Below the pieces are notes generated by a model, which saw only the letters and a program-made list of their open reading frames with translations, was not told the origin of the DNA and did not search any database. A stretch of DNA of 64,000 nt from an uncultured Lachnospiraceae bacterium. GTDB taxonomy: Bacteria; Bacillota; Clostridia; Lachnospirales; Lachnospiraceae. Both the position numbers and the translations under genes were made by a program. Of this stretch, positions 27,935-35,770 are shown in pieces. The stretch covers positions 1-64,000 of the forward strand of contig CAJUAE010000001.1 in assembly GCA_910583965.1 (NCBI GenBank). Direction: 5' to 3'. Position 1 is the stretch's first letter; each line of letters opens with the position of its first letter.

Positions 27935-27959
27935 GAAAAAAACATAAAAAATTAAAAAA

Positions 27960-28002
27960 TGTAACAATTGTTACAGATATTTTCTTGAGAATCCAATATA
28001 CT
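27960..28002 (+). promoter_or_regulatory. grcA promoter with Crp/Fnr-type operator at -41.5
   Basis: The operator TGTAACAATTGTTACA (27960-27975) is a perfect 16-base palindrome. TATACT at 27997-28002 is a good -10 and has no proper -35. Taking +1 as 28009, the palindrome centre is at -41.5, the class II activator position used by CRP and FNR. Confidence 0.75.
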
Positions 28003-28066
28003 AAAATCACAAAAGAACACAACATAAGAATAATTGGTAGATTTTTTTATAAAAGGAGGAATTATC

Positions 28067-28306
28067 ATGACAGACAACGCACAGGTAAGCAATTTGGTAA
28101 ATCTTTTGGACGGATATGCAACAAAGGGTGGACATCATCTCAATGTAAACGTGCTAAACAGAGACACGTTATTGGATGCACAGAAGCATCCTGAGAACTA
28201 TCCGCAGCTCACGATTAGAGTTTCAGGCTATGCTGTAAATTTTATTAAGCTGACGCCAGAGCAGCAGGCGGATGTAATTTCAAGAACCTTCCATGAGGCA
28301 ATTTAA
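28067..28306 (+). CDS. grcA: Autonomous glycyl radical cofactor (YfiD/GrcA-like)
   Basis: A 79-residue stand-alone copy of the C-terminal glycyl radical domain of pyruvate formate-lyase. The radical motif is [25 protein letters not shown] near the C-terminus, with the radical Gly in VSGYAV. In Escherichia coli the homologue YfiD replaces the oxygen-cleaved C-terminus of PflB and restores activity after air exposure. AAAGGAGGAATT precedes the ATG at 28067. It sits downstream of the Crp/Fnr gene with its own activator-type promoter. No pfl gene is in the window. A very strong terminator follows. Confidence 0.9.
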   Translation: MTDNAQVSNLVNLLDGYATKGGHHLNVNVLNRDTLLDAQKHPENYPQLTIRVSGYAVNFIKLTPEQQADVISRTFHEAI

Positions 28307-28330
28307 ACTAACTTTATAATTCCATTAAAA

Positions 28331-28371
28331 ACAGAGAGTGCCATCTATAACAGATGGTGCTCTCTGTTTTT
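28331..28371 (+). terminator. grcA terminator
   Basis: A 16-base stem: ACAGAGAGTGCCATCT (28331-28346) pairs with AGATGGTGCTCTCTGT (28352-28367), followed by TTTTTA-type sequence. Post-terminator repeat copy 3 begins at once. Confidence 0.93.
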
Positions 28372-28650
28372 ATGCACACGGACGCGGAGAGGAAATAAGC
28401 AGCAAATCTACCCGCGTCCGGCGCGCGAGTAACTCGATTGCACACGGACACCCAAGTGAAATTTGTCATCAAACCGATTTATCGGTTCGTTGACGGGTGC
28501 CCGGCGCGCGAGTAGAAGAAATAAGCCGCTAAGGTGGCGCACGAGTCGCGCGGCGAGTGAGGAAAGTATATCGGTGAAGCTGATAGGTGTCCAAACGATG
28601 TGCAAGTAGGGAAGTAGCTGACGTCTTGTAACGTAATTTCCTACAGATCC
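28371..28650 (+). repeat. Post-terminator structured repeat, copy 3 (about three units)
   Basis: Unit 1: GCACACGGACGCGGAGAGG, with the stem GGACGCGG/CCGCGTCC, then GGCGCGCGAGTAACTCGATT. Unit 2: stem GGACACCC/GGGTGCCC around AAGTGAAATTTGTCATC and the hairpin AACCGATTTATCGGTT. Unit 3: GAAATAAGCCGCTAAGG, GCGCACGAGTCGCGCGGCGAG. A last degenerate AGTAGGGAAG..TTTCCTAC hairpin ends near 28645. It fills the 420 bases between grcA and the histidine kinase; the kinase promoter may be at its 3' edge, but no clear hexamers are seen. Confidence 0.8.
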
Positions 28651-28727
28651 TTAGGAAAGAATAGACAGAAAACACAAAAAAAGGTAGAATAAAACTATTG
28701 ATATTACAAAAGGAGTGTGTGGCGAAA

Positions 28728-31700
28728 ATGCATTTTGAATTTAGTATTGGTATTATATGGATGCTGATTTCCCTTACAGGTGTTTTTATACCATTGGTAG
28801 GTATTTTTGTGTTGATGGGAAAAGAACAAAGCAAATCATCTACAAATCTGATGGTTGCAAACATTGGTTGTCTTATTATGAATGGGGCTTATTTCTTGCT
28901 GCTTCGGACCGAAAGACCCACAGAGGCAACCATGGCGTTAAAGATGGAATATCTTGGAAATTTTTTGTTTTATTTCTTTTTTATTAAATTTATTCTTTCC
29001 TATATGCAAATTGATGTGCGGCACAAGTGGGTCAGAATTTTAACATATTTGTGGATGCTATTTGAAGTGGCAGTCATTGCAGTTGTGTGGGATGACACCA
29101 GACGAGAGGAAATGTTTGCCCATCACGATCTTGAGGTGGAATCCGAATTTGGCTATCACTTTTTTAGTATGCAAGGAGGTATTGTATATAAGATTCGGTA
29201 TGGCTTTTTATTAGGTTGTTTGCTCTGCTTAATTGTGTATATGATTATTAAGAGGGTTCATATTAGAAAACAGGGCGGAGATGAGAAACATAATTTATCG
29301 CATTTGATTGTCGCTAAGTTTGTGATTCTTATACCACTTATTATGGAAGTTGTATTCCAGTTTAGTTTCGAGTTTGTGCCTGTTTTTTCTTCTATTGCAG
29401 TTTTGCTTATTATTTTGAGTGTGGTTGAAGGAGATATTTTCAGTGTCCTTGATATTGGACGAGGCTGGGTGATAGAGAACTTTGAGGCTGTATTTATCAT
29501 TTCAGATAGTACATATGGTTATTTGGATTCCAACAAATTTGCAAAGGAACAGTTTGTAGAGCTGGAAGATATTCATAAGGGGGAAAAGTTTTCTGAGCAA
29601 TTAAGGAAACTGTTTTTGACAGAAGAAACAGAGATTGTGATAGGAGAGCGGCACTATGAGCGCTTTTTAAAAGAACTGATTGTGAAAGATAAGGTTCGAG
29701 GATACTGCTTGATGTTGCTGGATGTAACTAAGAATTTTAAGATGATGGAGGCGCTGAAAGAGGCAAAGTTTCGCGCTGAGGAGGCGAATGAGTCCAAATC
29801 GAATTTTCTTTCCAATATGTCACATGAAATTCGCACCCCAATGAATGCGATCGTTGGAATGACAGAGATTTTGCTACGCAGTGATTTGTCGGACCAAGAC
29901 AGAGGATACTTAATGAGTATTAAAAATTCGGGAGCTTCTTTACTTACAATTATCAATGATATCCTTGACTTTTCAAAGATTGAATCTGGAAAGCTTGAAA
30001 TTATAGAAGAAGATTATGAGCCAATGTCCATGTTTAGCGATTTGAGTATGATTTTTCTCAATCGTATTGGAGATAAGCCAGTGGAGCTGATTTTTGACAT
30101 TGACAAAAACCTTCCAAATAAAATGTATGGAGATTCCCTTCGTATTCGGCAAGTGATTATTAACCTTGCCAACAATGCAATTAAATTTACAGAGGCAGGA
30201 TTTGTCAAACTTGCGTTGAAATTAGAGGAGATGACAGATGCAGATATGGTAAATCTGAAGATTTCAATTGAAGACTCTGGACAGGGGATTAAACCAGGAG
30301 ATTTAGAAAAGTTGTTCGGTTCTTTCCAGCAGGTGGATACAAAGAAAAATAGAAATAAGGAAGGAACAGGACTTGGGCTTGCAATTTCAAAACAACTTGT
30401 GGAAAATATGGGCGGACAGATTGGCGTGCGCAGTGAGTATGGAAAAGGAAGTGAATTTTATTTTAATATTCCACAGCGTGTAATTGGAAATCAGGTTGCG
30501 GCGACTGTGAAGGAGGAGGCTGTTCTGCATAAACCAATCGTTGTGAGTGGTCATATGAATGATAGAAGGATTTTAGAACAGTTGAAAAATCTGGCAGAAG
30601 GATATGGGCTTCGATATGTGGATTGTTATGAGGCGAGAGCGCACAAGGACAAGGTGGATTTTTTCTTTGTGGATGAATCAGTATATAGAGGACTTAAAAA
30701 TTGTATAGAGGAATACTTTGTCTCGACTGGGACAGAACTTTGTGTGTTACAGAATCCTATGAGGGAAGCGGTGTGGGATGAGCAGGCAACAGTTGTGAAT
30801 AAACCATTATACACACTTAATTTCTGCCAGGTAATCAATCATGAGACGACTGCGGCGTTTGTTGAGACAGACAACGTGATGAACTTTATCGCGCCACAGG
30901 CACAAATTTTAATTGTGGATGACAATGAGATGAATCTTAAGGTTGCAAGAGGATTGTTGCAGCCACTTCAGATGAATATAGATACTGCAAGTTCTGGAAA
31001 AATAGCAATAGAGATGGTTCAACTAAAAAAATATCATATTGTCTTTATGGACCATATGATGCCTGTGATGGATGGTGTGGAGACAACACAGAAGATTCGC
31101 GCGCTAGATGATGCATATATGCAAAGTATGCCAATTATTGCTCTGACAGCAAACGCAGTGATGGGAGCGAGAGAAATCTTTAAGGAAGCAGGAATGAATG
31201 ACTTTGTTCCAAAACCAATTGAATTAAAAAATATTTGTAGTAAGATTCGTACATGGCTTCCAAAAGAATTGATACAGAAGATGTCTGCACCTGTTGTGGC
31301 AAAAGAACAGATAGCCGAGAAGAAACTTCCTGTTATTGAAGGACTTAACGTTGCAGAGGGGATTAAAAATTCTGGCAGTTTAGAGCTATTTATGAATTTG
31401 TTGGGAGACTTCTATAAATTAATCGACCTGAAGTCGACAAAAATTGAAAAATGTCTTGCGGATAGAATGATTCGAGATTATACTATAGAGGTACATGCAT
31501 TGAAAAATACAGCGCGCATGATTGGTGCGCTAGAATTATCAGAATTGTTTTATCAGATGGAACAGTGTGGTAATGCGGAGGATGTGGAGACTATCACAAA
31601 AGAGAATCCAGCAATCATGAAATTATATAGAAGTTATAAACCAATTTTAGAACCATATGGTAAGGCAAATGAACAAGATAAGAGAGAAGTTTCCAAGGAT

Positions 31701-31919
31701 GAGATTGTCAGGGAGCTAGACAAATTAAATACTGCTATGGATAGCTTTGATTTAGATGGGGCGGATGCTGCACTTGCAGAGCTAGAAGAATATCGGTTGC
31801 CGGAAGCACTTGGTTCTTATATGGAAGCGCTGCGGGCTTATGTGGCAGACGTGGCGATGGAAGAAGTTATGAACACCGGAAAAAAGATGATTGAAGTACT
31901 AGAAGGGGTTACAGAATAA
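28728..31919 (+). CDS. Hybrid sensor histidine kinase (7TM sensor, HisKA, HATPase, REC, Hpt)
   Basis: About 1063 residues. Residues 1 to about 225 form seven hydrophobic helices of the histidine-kinase 7TM sensor type. A PAS-like segment (about 230-345) follows. HisKA has the phosphoacceptor His366 in SNMSHEIRTPMNAI. The HATPase carries NLANNAIKFT, DSGQGI and GTGLGLAISKQL. A degenerate receiver-like stretch (about 600-710) precedes a true receiver with DDNEMN and the acceptor Asp775 in FMDHMMPVMDG. An Hpt domain with His923 (EVHALKN) completes an internal phosphorelay. ATG 28728 is preferred over an in-frame TTG at 28698 because AAGGAG lies between them. The response regulator gene follows by 18 bases. 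Confidence 0.9.
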   Translation: MHFEFSIGIIWMLISLTGVFIPLVGIFVLMGKEQSKSSTNLMVANIGCLIMNGAYFLLLRTERPTEATMALKMEYLGNFLFYFFFIKFILSYMQIDVRHKWVRILTYLWMLFEVAVIAVVWDDTRREEMFAHHDLEVESEFGYHFFSMQGGIVYKIRYGFLLGCLLCLIVYMIIKRVHIRKQGGDEKHNLSHLIVAKFVILIPLIMEVVFQFSFEFVPVFSSIAVLLIILSVVEGDIFSVLDIGRGWVIENFEAVFIISDSTYGYLDSNKFAKEQFVELEDIHKGEKFSEQLRKLFLTEETEIVIGERHYERFLKELIVKDKVRGYCLMLLDVTKNFKMMEALKEAKFRAEEANESKSNFLSNMSHEIRTPMNAIVGMTEILLRSDLSDQDRGYLMSIKNSGASLLTIINDILDFSKIESGKLEIIEEDYEPMSMFSDLSMIFLNRIGDKPVELIFDIDKNLPNKMYGDSLRIRQVIINLANNAIKFTEAGFVKLALKLEEMTDADMVNLKISIEDSGQGIKPGDLEKLFGSFQQVDTKKNRNKEGTGLGLAISKQLVENMGGQIGVRSEYGKGSEFYFNIPQRVIGNQVAATVKEEAVLHKPIVVSGHMNDRRILEQLKNLAEGYGLRYVDCYEARAHKDKVDFFFVDESVYRGLKNCIEEYFVSTGTELCVLQNPMREAVWDEQATVVNKPLYTLNFCQVINHETTAAFVETDNVMNFIAPQAQILIVDDNEMNLKVARGLLQPLQMNIDTASSGKIAIEMVQLKKYHIVFMDHMMPVMDGVETTQKIRALDDAYMQSMPIIALTANAVMGAREIFKEAGMNDFVPKPIELKNICSKIRTWLPKELIQKMSAPVVAKEQIAEKKLPVIEGLNVAEGIKNSGSLELFMNLLGDFYKLIDLKSTKIEKCLADRMIRDYTIEVHALKNTARMIGALELSELFYQMEQCGNAEDVETITKENPAIMKLYRSYKPILEPYGKANEQDKREVSKDEIVRELDKLNTAMDSFDLDGADAALAELEEYRLPEALGSYMEALRAYVADVAMEEVMNTGKKMIEVLEGVTE

Positions 31920-31937
31920 AGCAAAGGGGATAGTATT

Positions 31938-32699
31938 ATGCAGAATATATTAATTGTGTCGGAGGTACAAAGTTACCTGCTCGTTTCACTTCAGGAAAAG
32001 TTGGCAGAAGTGAACTGTAAAGTAATGAATGTGCAGGCAAATCCAGACTTACTTAGCAAGATAAAAGAAGAATTGGATATGATTTTTATTTTTGGGACGG
32101 AGGATTTGTTGAATCAACGTCAAGGACTTACCTATCTTAAAGATAAAGCACTGGAAGATGATGTACCGATTTTTGTTTCGGGAGACCCGCAAGAGTTATT
32201 AGAAATTCAAAAAGATATCCCATTGCATCTAATTCAGAAAGAATTTCCGCGTCCGATCAATGTCAGCGAAGTTGCGGAGGCGATTGATTCTTATTTGAAA
32301 ACCTTTGGAAAACAGAATAAAAAGAAAATTTTGGTGGTGGATGATTCTGGTGCAATGCTCAGAAATGTAAAAGGATGGTTGGAGGATAAATATCAGGTAA
32401 TCTTGGCAAATTCCGGTGCTATGGCAATCAAATATTTATCAACAAACAGACCAGATTTGGTATTGCTTGACTATGAGATGCCAATTGTAGATGGAAAACA
32501 GGTGCTTGGAATGATAAGGAGCGAGACTGAATTTTCGGATATTCCTGTAATTTTTCTTACCAGCAAGGGAGATAAGGAGAGTGTAATGCAGGTTATGGAT
32601 TTGAAACCAGATGGATACCTTCTAAAAACAATGCCTCCTGAGCAGATTAAGAAATCCGTTGATACATTTTTTGAAAAGAAAAAGGCGCTCCGCCATTGA
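31938..32699 (+). CDS. Response regulator with pseudo-receiver plus receiver, no output domain
   Basis: A 253-residue protein. The N-terminal 120 residues look like a receiver fold (ILIVSEVQSYLL, IFVSGD) that lacks the acidic pocket. The C-terminal receiver is complete: ILVVDDSGAM, the phosphoacceptor Asp178 in LVLLDYEMPIVDG, FLTSKGDK. There is no DNA-binding or enzymatic output domain, so it probably acts by binding a partner or as a phosphate sink for the upstream hybrid kinase. The same architecture is encoded beside the second hybrid kinase at 58.9-59.8 kb, which makes the two pairs paralogous modules. A terminator overlaps its stop. Confidence 0.85.
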   Translation: MQNILIVSEVQSYLLVSLQEKLAEVNCKVMNVQANPDLLSKIKEELDMIFIFGTEDLLNQRQGLTYLKDKALEDDVPIFVSGDPQELLEIQKDIPLHLIQKEFPRPINVSEVAEAIDSYLKTFGKQNKKKILVVDDSGAMLRNVKGWLEDKYQVILANSGAMAIKYLSTNRPDLVLLDYEMPIVDGKQVLGMIRSETEFSDIPVIFLTSKGDKESVMQVMDLKPDGYLLKTMPPEQIKKSVDTFFEKKKALRH

Positions 32700-32713
32700 G
32701 CGGCGCTTTTTTA
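32682..32713 (+). terminator. Terminator overlapping the end of the response regulator gene
   Basis: A GC-rich hairpin (GGCGCTCCGC, loop CATTGA, GCGGCGC) followed by TTTTTTA; the TGA stop codon lies in the loop. Confidence 0.8.
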
Positions 32714-32756
32714 CTTTATCTTTCGCTTTTTTAAACAGAGTAGGAACAGGTGAATT

Positions 32757-33287
32757 ATGAAGAAACAAATCGTCATGCAGTCGGCATATCAGCATGTCAC
32801 ACATACATTTGGTCCAGTGTATGATGAAAATGCAAAGATATTAATTTTGGGGTCTATGCCTTCTGTAAAATCCAGAGAACAACAGTTTTATTATGGGCAC
32901 CCACAAAACCGTTTTTGGAAAATGCTTGCTCGATTGTTTGATGAGACAGAACCAGAAGATATTATACAGAAGTGTGCTTTTCTACGACGCAACAAAATCG
33001 CATTGTGGGATGTGATTGCATCTTGTGACATTGTGGGTTCCTCCGATAGTAGTATTAGAAATGTCAAAGAAAATGATATGCGTGTCATTTTGGATAGAGC
33101 AGAAATTCAGGCGATTTTTCTCAATGGCGGGAAGGCATATGAACTTTTTATAAAATATTGCCAACAATATCTACAAAAGGATGTGCCAAAGCTTGTCAAG
33201 CTGCCTTCCACGAGTCCAGCCAATGCATCTTGGTCTCTTGAGCGGCTTGCAGATGCTTGGAAAAAGGAATGGATGCAATTTTCGTAA
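32757..33287 (+). CDS. DNA-deoxyinosine (hypoxanthine-DNA) glycosylase, UDG superfamily
   Basis: A 176-residue glycosylase. The motifs are ILILGSMPSVKSREQQFYYGHPQNRFW near the N-terminus and LPSTSPANASW near the C-terminus, the hallmarks of the family 6 (HDG) uracil-DNA glycosylase branch, which removes hypoxanthine arising from adenine deamination. The length fits the family. It starts at ATG 32757 downstream of a terminator, so it has its own promoter, and is followed after 26 bases by a Fur-type regulator. Confidence 0.88.
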   Translation: MKKQIVMQSAYQHVTHTFGPVYDENAKILILGSMPSVKSREQQFYYGHPQNRFWKMLARLFDETEPEDIIQKCAFLRRNKIALWDVIASCDIVGSSDSSIRNVKENDMRVILDRAEIQAIFLNGGKAYELFIKYCQQYLQKDVPKLVKLPSTSPANASWSLERLADAWKKEWMQFS

Positions 33288-33313
33288 AGGATTTGAGAGG
33301 GAGACACACAACA

Positions 33314-33745
33314 ATGCAAAATCAGCAGAAGAAATATCGTACAAGGCATAGGGAGGCCATTATAAGCTATTTGCAACAACATAGTGAACACAGTTTCAGT
33401 GCTTATGATGTCAATGAATATATGCAAGAGAATGGTATTCAGGTCAATTTGACAACGATCTATAGAAATTTGGATAAGCTTACAGAAAGCGGAGCAATTA
33501 TGAAATATAAAACAGCAGAGGATGAATGTTGTCGTTATCAGTGTGTGAAACCCTATGCACATTGTTATGAACATATTCATATGCAGTGTAAAGTTTGCGG
33601 AAAGATTTTGCATTTAGAGTGTAGTTTTATGGAGGAAATTACGAAACATCTGTACGAGCATCACAAATTTTTATTGGAATGTGGTGGTTCTGTTTTGATG
33701 GGAGTTTGTGAGGAATGTCAGATAAAGGTACAAGACAAGCCATAG
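33314..33745 (+). CDS. Fur-family metalloregulator (Zur/PerR/Fur class undetermined)
   Basis: A 143-residue regulator. The winged helix includes the recognition segment VNLTTIYRNLDKLTESG. The structural zinc site is intact: CKVCGK and CEEC pairs. The sensory site lies in HCYEHIHMQCKVC and the His-rich HLYEHHKF. An unusual Cys pair (EDECCRYQC) precedes it. This pattern fits Zur best, but the subclass cannot be assigned from sequence alone. The ATG at 33314 has GAGAGGGAG upstream. It is unlinked to the G3E metal GTPases at 3.5-5.6 kb, although these would be natural targets if it is Zur. Confidence 0.85.
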   Translation: MQNQQKKYRTRHREAIISYLQQHSEHSFSAYDVNEYMQENGIQVNLTTIYRNLDKLTESGAIMKYKTAEDECCRYQCVKPYAHCYEHIHMQCKVCGKILHLECSFMEEITKHLYEHHKFLLECGGSVLMGVCEECQIKVQDKP

Positions 33746-33771
33746 AATGAAGATAAAGGAGAAATGTCACA

Positions 33772-34281
33772 ATGGAAATGTGGGATATTTATGATGCAGA
33801 TAAAAGACGTACAGGACGCACTATGCAAAGAAATGATTGGTGCTTGAAAGAGGGAGAGTATCATTTGACAGTGCTTGGAGTAGTGGCACGCCCAGACGGG
33901 AAGTTTCTGATAACTAGAAGGGTGATGACAAAAGCGTGGGCGCCAGGCTGGTGGGAAGTGCCGGGTGGTGCAGTGCGAGCAGGAGAGGATTCACTGGAGG
34001 CTGTGTTGCGAGAAATTAAGGAGGAAACAGGACTGGATGTCTCTGGCTGGAACGGTAGTTATCTGTTTAGTTACAAGCGGGAAAATCCGGGTGAAGGAGA
34101 TAATTATTTTGTGGATGTTTATCGCTTTGTCTCTGATTTTGATGAGTCAGATCTTTGTTTACAAGCAGAGGAGACAGATGGATATCAGCTTGTTTCTTGC
34201 GAGGAGATTCAAGCGATTGCAGAGCAGGGGATTTTCCTGCATTATAACAGCATAAAAGATGCATTTTATGAAAAGGAATAG
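33772..34281 (+). CDS. Nudix hydrolase
   Basis: A 169-residue Nudix hydrolase with a full Nudix box at about residues 63-86 (GGAVRAGEDSLEAVLREIKE, then ETG): G-x5-E-x7-R-E-x2-E-E-x-G. The N-terminus MEMWDIYDADKRRTGR resembles the isopentenyl-diphosphate isomerase-like Nudix group, whose members are of varied substrate. Its start has AAAGGAGAAA 8 bases upstream. It follows the Fur gene by 26 bases, in a run of same-strand genes. The substrate is not determinable. Confidence 0.9.
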   Translation: MEMWDIYDADKRRTGRTMQRNDWCLKEGEYHLTVLGVVARPDGKFLITRRVMTKAWAPGWWEVPGGAVRAGEDSLEAVLREIKEETGLDVSGWNGSYLFSYKRENPGEGDNYFVDVYRFVSDFDESDLCLQAEETDGYQLVSCEEIQAIAEQGIFLHYNSIKDAFYEKE

Positions 34282-34333
34282 TGTGAAATCAAAGATTTCA
34301 TCAATCCTGATTGAGCCGCCAAAGGCGGCGGAA
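34281..34333 (+). repeat. Hairpin repeat family A, degenerate copy D
   Basis: GTGTGAAATCAAAGATTTCATCA, CAATCCTGATT, then the hairpin GCCGCCAAAGGCGGC and GAATGGAG. The layout is that of family A, but the GC stem is a different sequence. It is the 5' untranslated region of the next gene. Confidence 0.6.
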
Positions 34334-34344
34334 TGGAGATTAAT

Positions 34345-35034
34345 ATGATGAGAAAAATTTGGGGTGGCATAGCTGGATTTTGGTTGGGAGTATCGTTGTT
34401 GTTTGCAGCACCAACAACAGAAGTCTGTGCAGCAGAGTACTCTGTTACAGCAGCAGATGCAATTTTATATACAAATGACAATACAGTTATTCTAGCGGAT
34501 GCGGATGATAGTACAATTGTGCTTCCTACGGTGGCAGCAAATTTGCCAATACAAGTGACAGGAATAACAAGCAATGGATATTTCCAGATTACTCTGGATG
34601 GACAGACTTATTTTATCCATGGAATTGGTTTGAGCGCAGTAGATGCAACGAATCCAGAGCACCAAGTTTATAATGTGATTATGGCACAAAAGGCGGTTTT
34701 TCCAGAGGGAATGCGCTGGACAAATGACAATTATTATGGCTGGAACGGCGGAACCTACACAGGTGGTTTTGGCTGTGCAGGATTTACTTTTGCGGTGAGT
34801 GACGCGGCATTTGGTGATATACAAGCACGAGTTCATAAGGATTATTCAAATATTAAAGTTGGAGATATTTTGCGGGTGGATAATGACACACATTCTGTCA
34901 TTGTACTTGAGGTTTTGGAGGATTCTGTTATTGTCGCAGAAGGCAACTATAATTCTGCAATTCATTGGGGACGGGAGATTCCTAAAGCAGAGCTTATTGA
35001 CCCACACAGCTATATTATGACAAGATATCAATAA
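34345..35034 (+). CDS. Secreted protein with SH3-like and cysteine-peptidase-like (CHAP/NlpC-type) region
   Basis: About 230 residues. An N-terminal signal peptide (MMRKIWGGIAGFWLGVSLLFA) ends near VCA-AEYS. The next 65 residues resemble an SH3-like wall-binding segment (ILYTNDNTVILADADDSTIVLPTVAANLPIQVTGI style). The C-terminal part has Cys in GGFGCAGFTFAVSD and His in NDTHSVIVLEVLEDSVIVAEGNY, with a trailing Asn, the Cys-His-Asn order of CHAP/NlpC-type amidases. A peptidoglycan hydrolase is therefore possible, but the match is weak. The ATGs at 34345 and 34348 follow GGAGAT. Confidence 0.6.
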   Translation: MMRKIWGGIAGFWLGVSLLFAAPTTEVCAAEYSVTAADAILYTNDNTVILADADDSTIVLPTVAANLPIQVTGITSNGYFQITLDGQTYFIHGIGLSAVDATNPEHQVYNVIMAQKAVFPEGMRWTNDNYYGWNGGTYTGGFGCAGFTFAVSDAAFGDIQARVHKDYSNIKVGDILRVDNDTHSVIVLEVLEDSVIVAEGNYNSAIHWGREIPKAELIDPHSYIMTRYQ

Positions 35035-35039
35035 ATGGA

Positions 35040-35160
35040 AGTAAAATGTACTATAGTTTAGCGCAGTACTTTGCACTGTAAAGTTTGTAAGAATGCGTAG
35101 TGATTGAGATGCATCAAGCTATCGCGAAACGATTTTGCATAGCTTGATGTGTTACAATTT
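35040..35160 (+). other. Structured leader motif F, copy 2 (upstream of luxS)
   Basis: GCATCAAGCT at 35111 pairs with AGCTTGATG ending at 35149, around an inner ATCG-CGAAA-CGAT hairpin and the single-stranded TTTTGCAT. Upstream, GCGCAGTACTTTGCACTG resembles the ACTTTGCACTTG block of copy 1. It does not look like a SAM or SAH riboswitch. Confidence 0.55.
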
Positions 35161-35211
35161 ATTTTTTACTTGTTGGAACAAAGTGGATAGTTATAATGGA
35201 GGTTTATGATA

Positions 35212-35691
35212 ATGGAGAAGATAACGAGTTTTACAATTGATCACATCAAATTACAGCCAGGAGTATATGTTTCAAGAAAGGATAATGTTGGAGAGAGTAC
35301 AATCACAACCTTTGATCTTAGAATGACTTCGCCGAATGAGGAGCCGGTTATGAACACTGCGGAGGTGCATACGATTGAACATTTGGCGGCGACTTTTTTG
35401 AGAAATCATAAAGAGTATGGTAGCAAGACAATCTATTTTGGGCCTATGGGGTGCCGTACAGGTTTTTACTTGTTGCTTGCAGGGGATTATGAATCAAAAG
35501 AGATTGTTCCACTTATGATTGAATTGTACGAATTTATTAGGGACTATAAAGATGAAGTTCCAGGTGCAAGTCCAAAGGATTGTGGGAATTATTTGGATAT
35601 GAATCTGGGTATGGCAAATTATCTTGCGAAAAGATATCTGGACAATGTCTTGTATCATATTGATGAAACAAGACTGGTGTATCCTAAATAA
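35212..35691 (+). CDS. luxS: S-ribosylhomocysteine lyase
   Basis: A 159-residue LuxS that cleaves S-ribosylhomocysteine to homocysteine and the autoinducer-2 precursor DPD. The metal-binding His53-Thr-Ile-Glu-His57 (HTIEH) and Cys124 in GASPKDCGNYL are present, as is the conserved GPMGCRTGFY with the catalytic Cys81. The ATG at 35212 lies 9 bases after GGAGG; the ATG at 35206 is too close. It stands alone with a structured leader, next to pepD. No pfs gene is nearby. Confidence 0.97.
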   Translation: MEKITSFTIDHIKLQPGVYVSRKDNVGESTITTFDLRMTSPNEEPVMNTAEVHTIEHLAATFLRNHKEYGSKTIYFGPMGCRTGFYLLLAGDYESKEIVPLMIELYEFIRDYKDEVPGASPKDCGNYLDMNLGMANYLAKRYLDNVLYHIDETRLVYPK

Positions 35692-35770
35692 GTATGAAAA
35701 GTATATGAAAAAGGCATATTATGTATGCGGTTATTTCATAGCAAAATAATAGAAAAAGAGGTTGAGGAAT

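Noticed and set aside
35035..35211. SAM or SAH riboswitch upstream of luxS
   Set aside because: The conserved junction sequences of those classes are missing; only motif F is seen.
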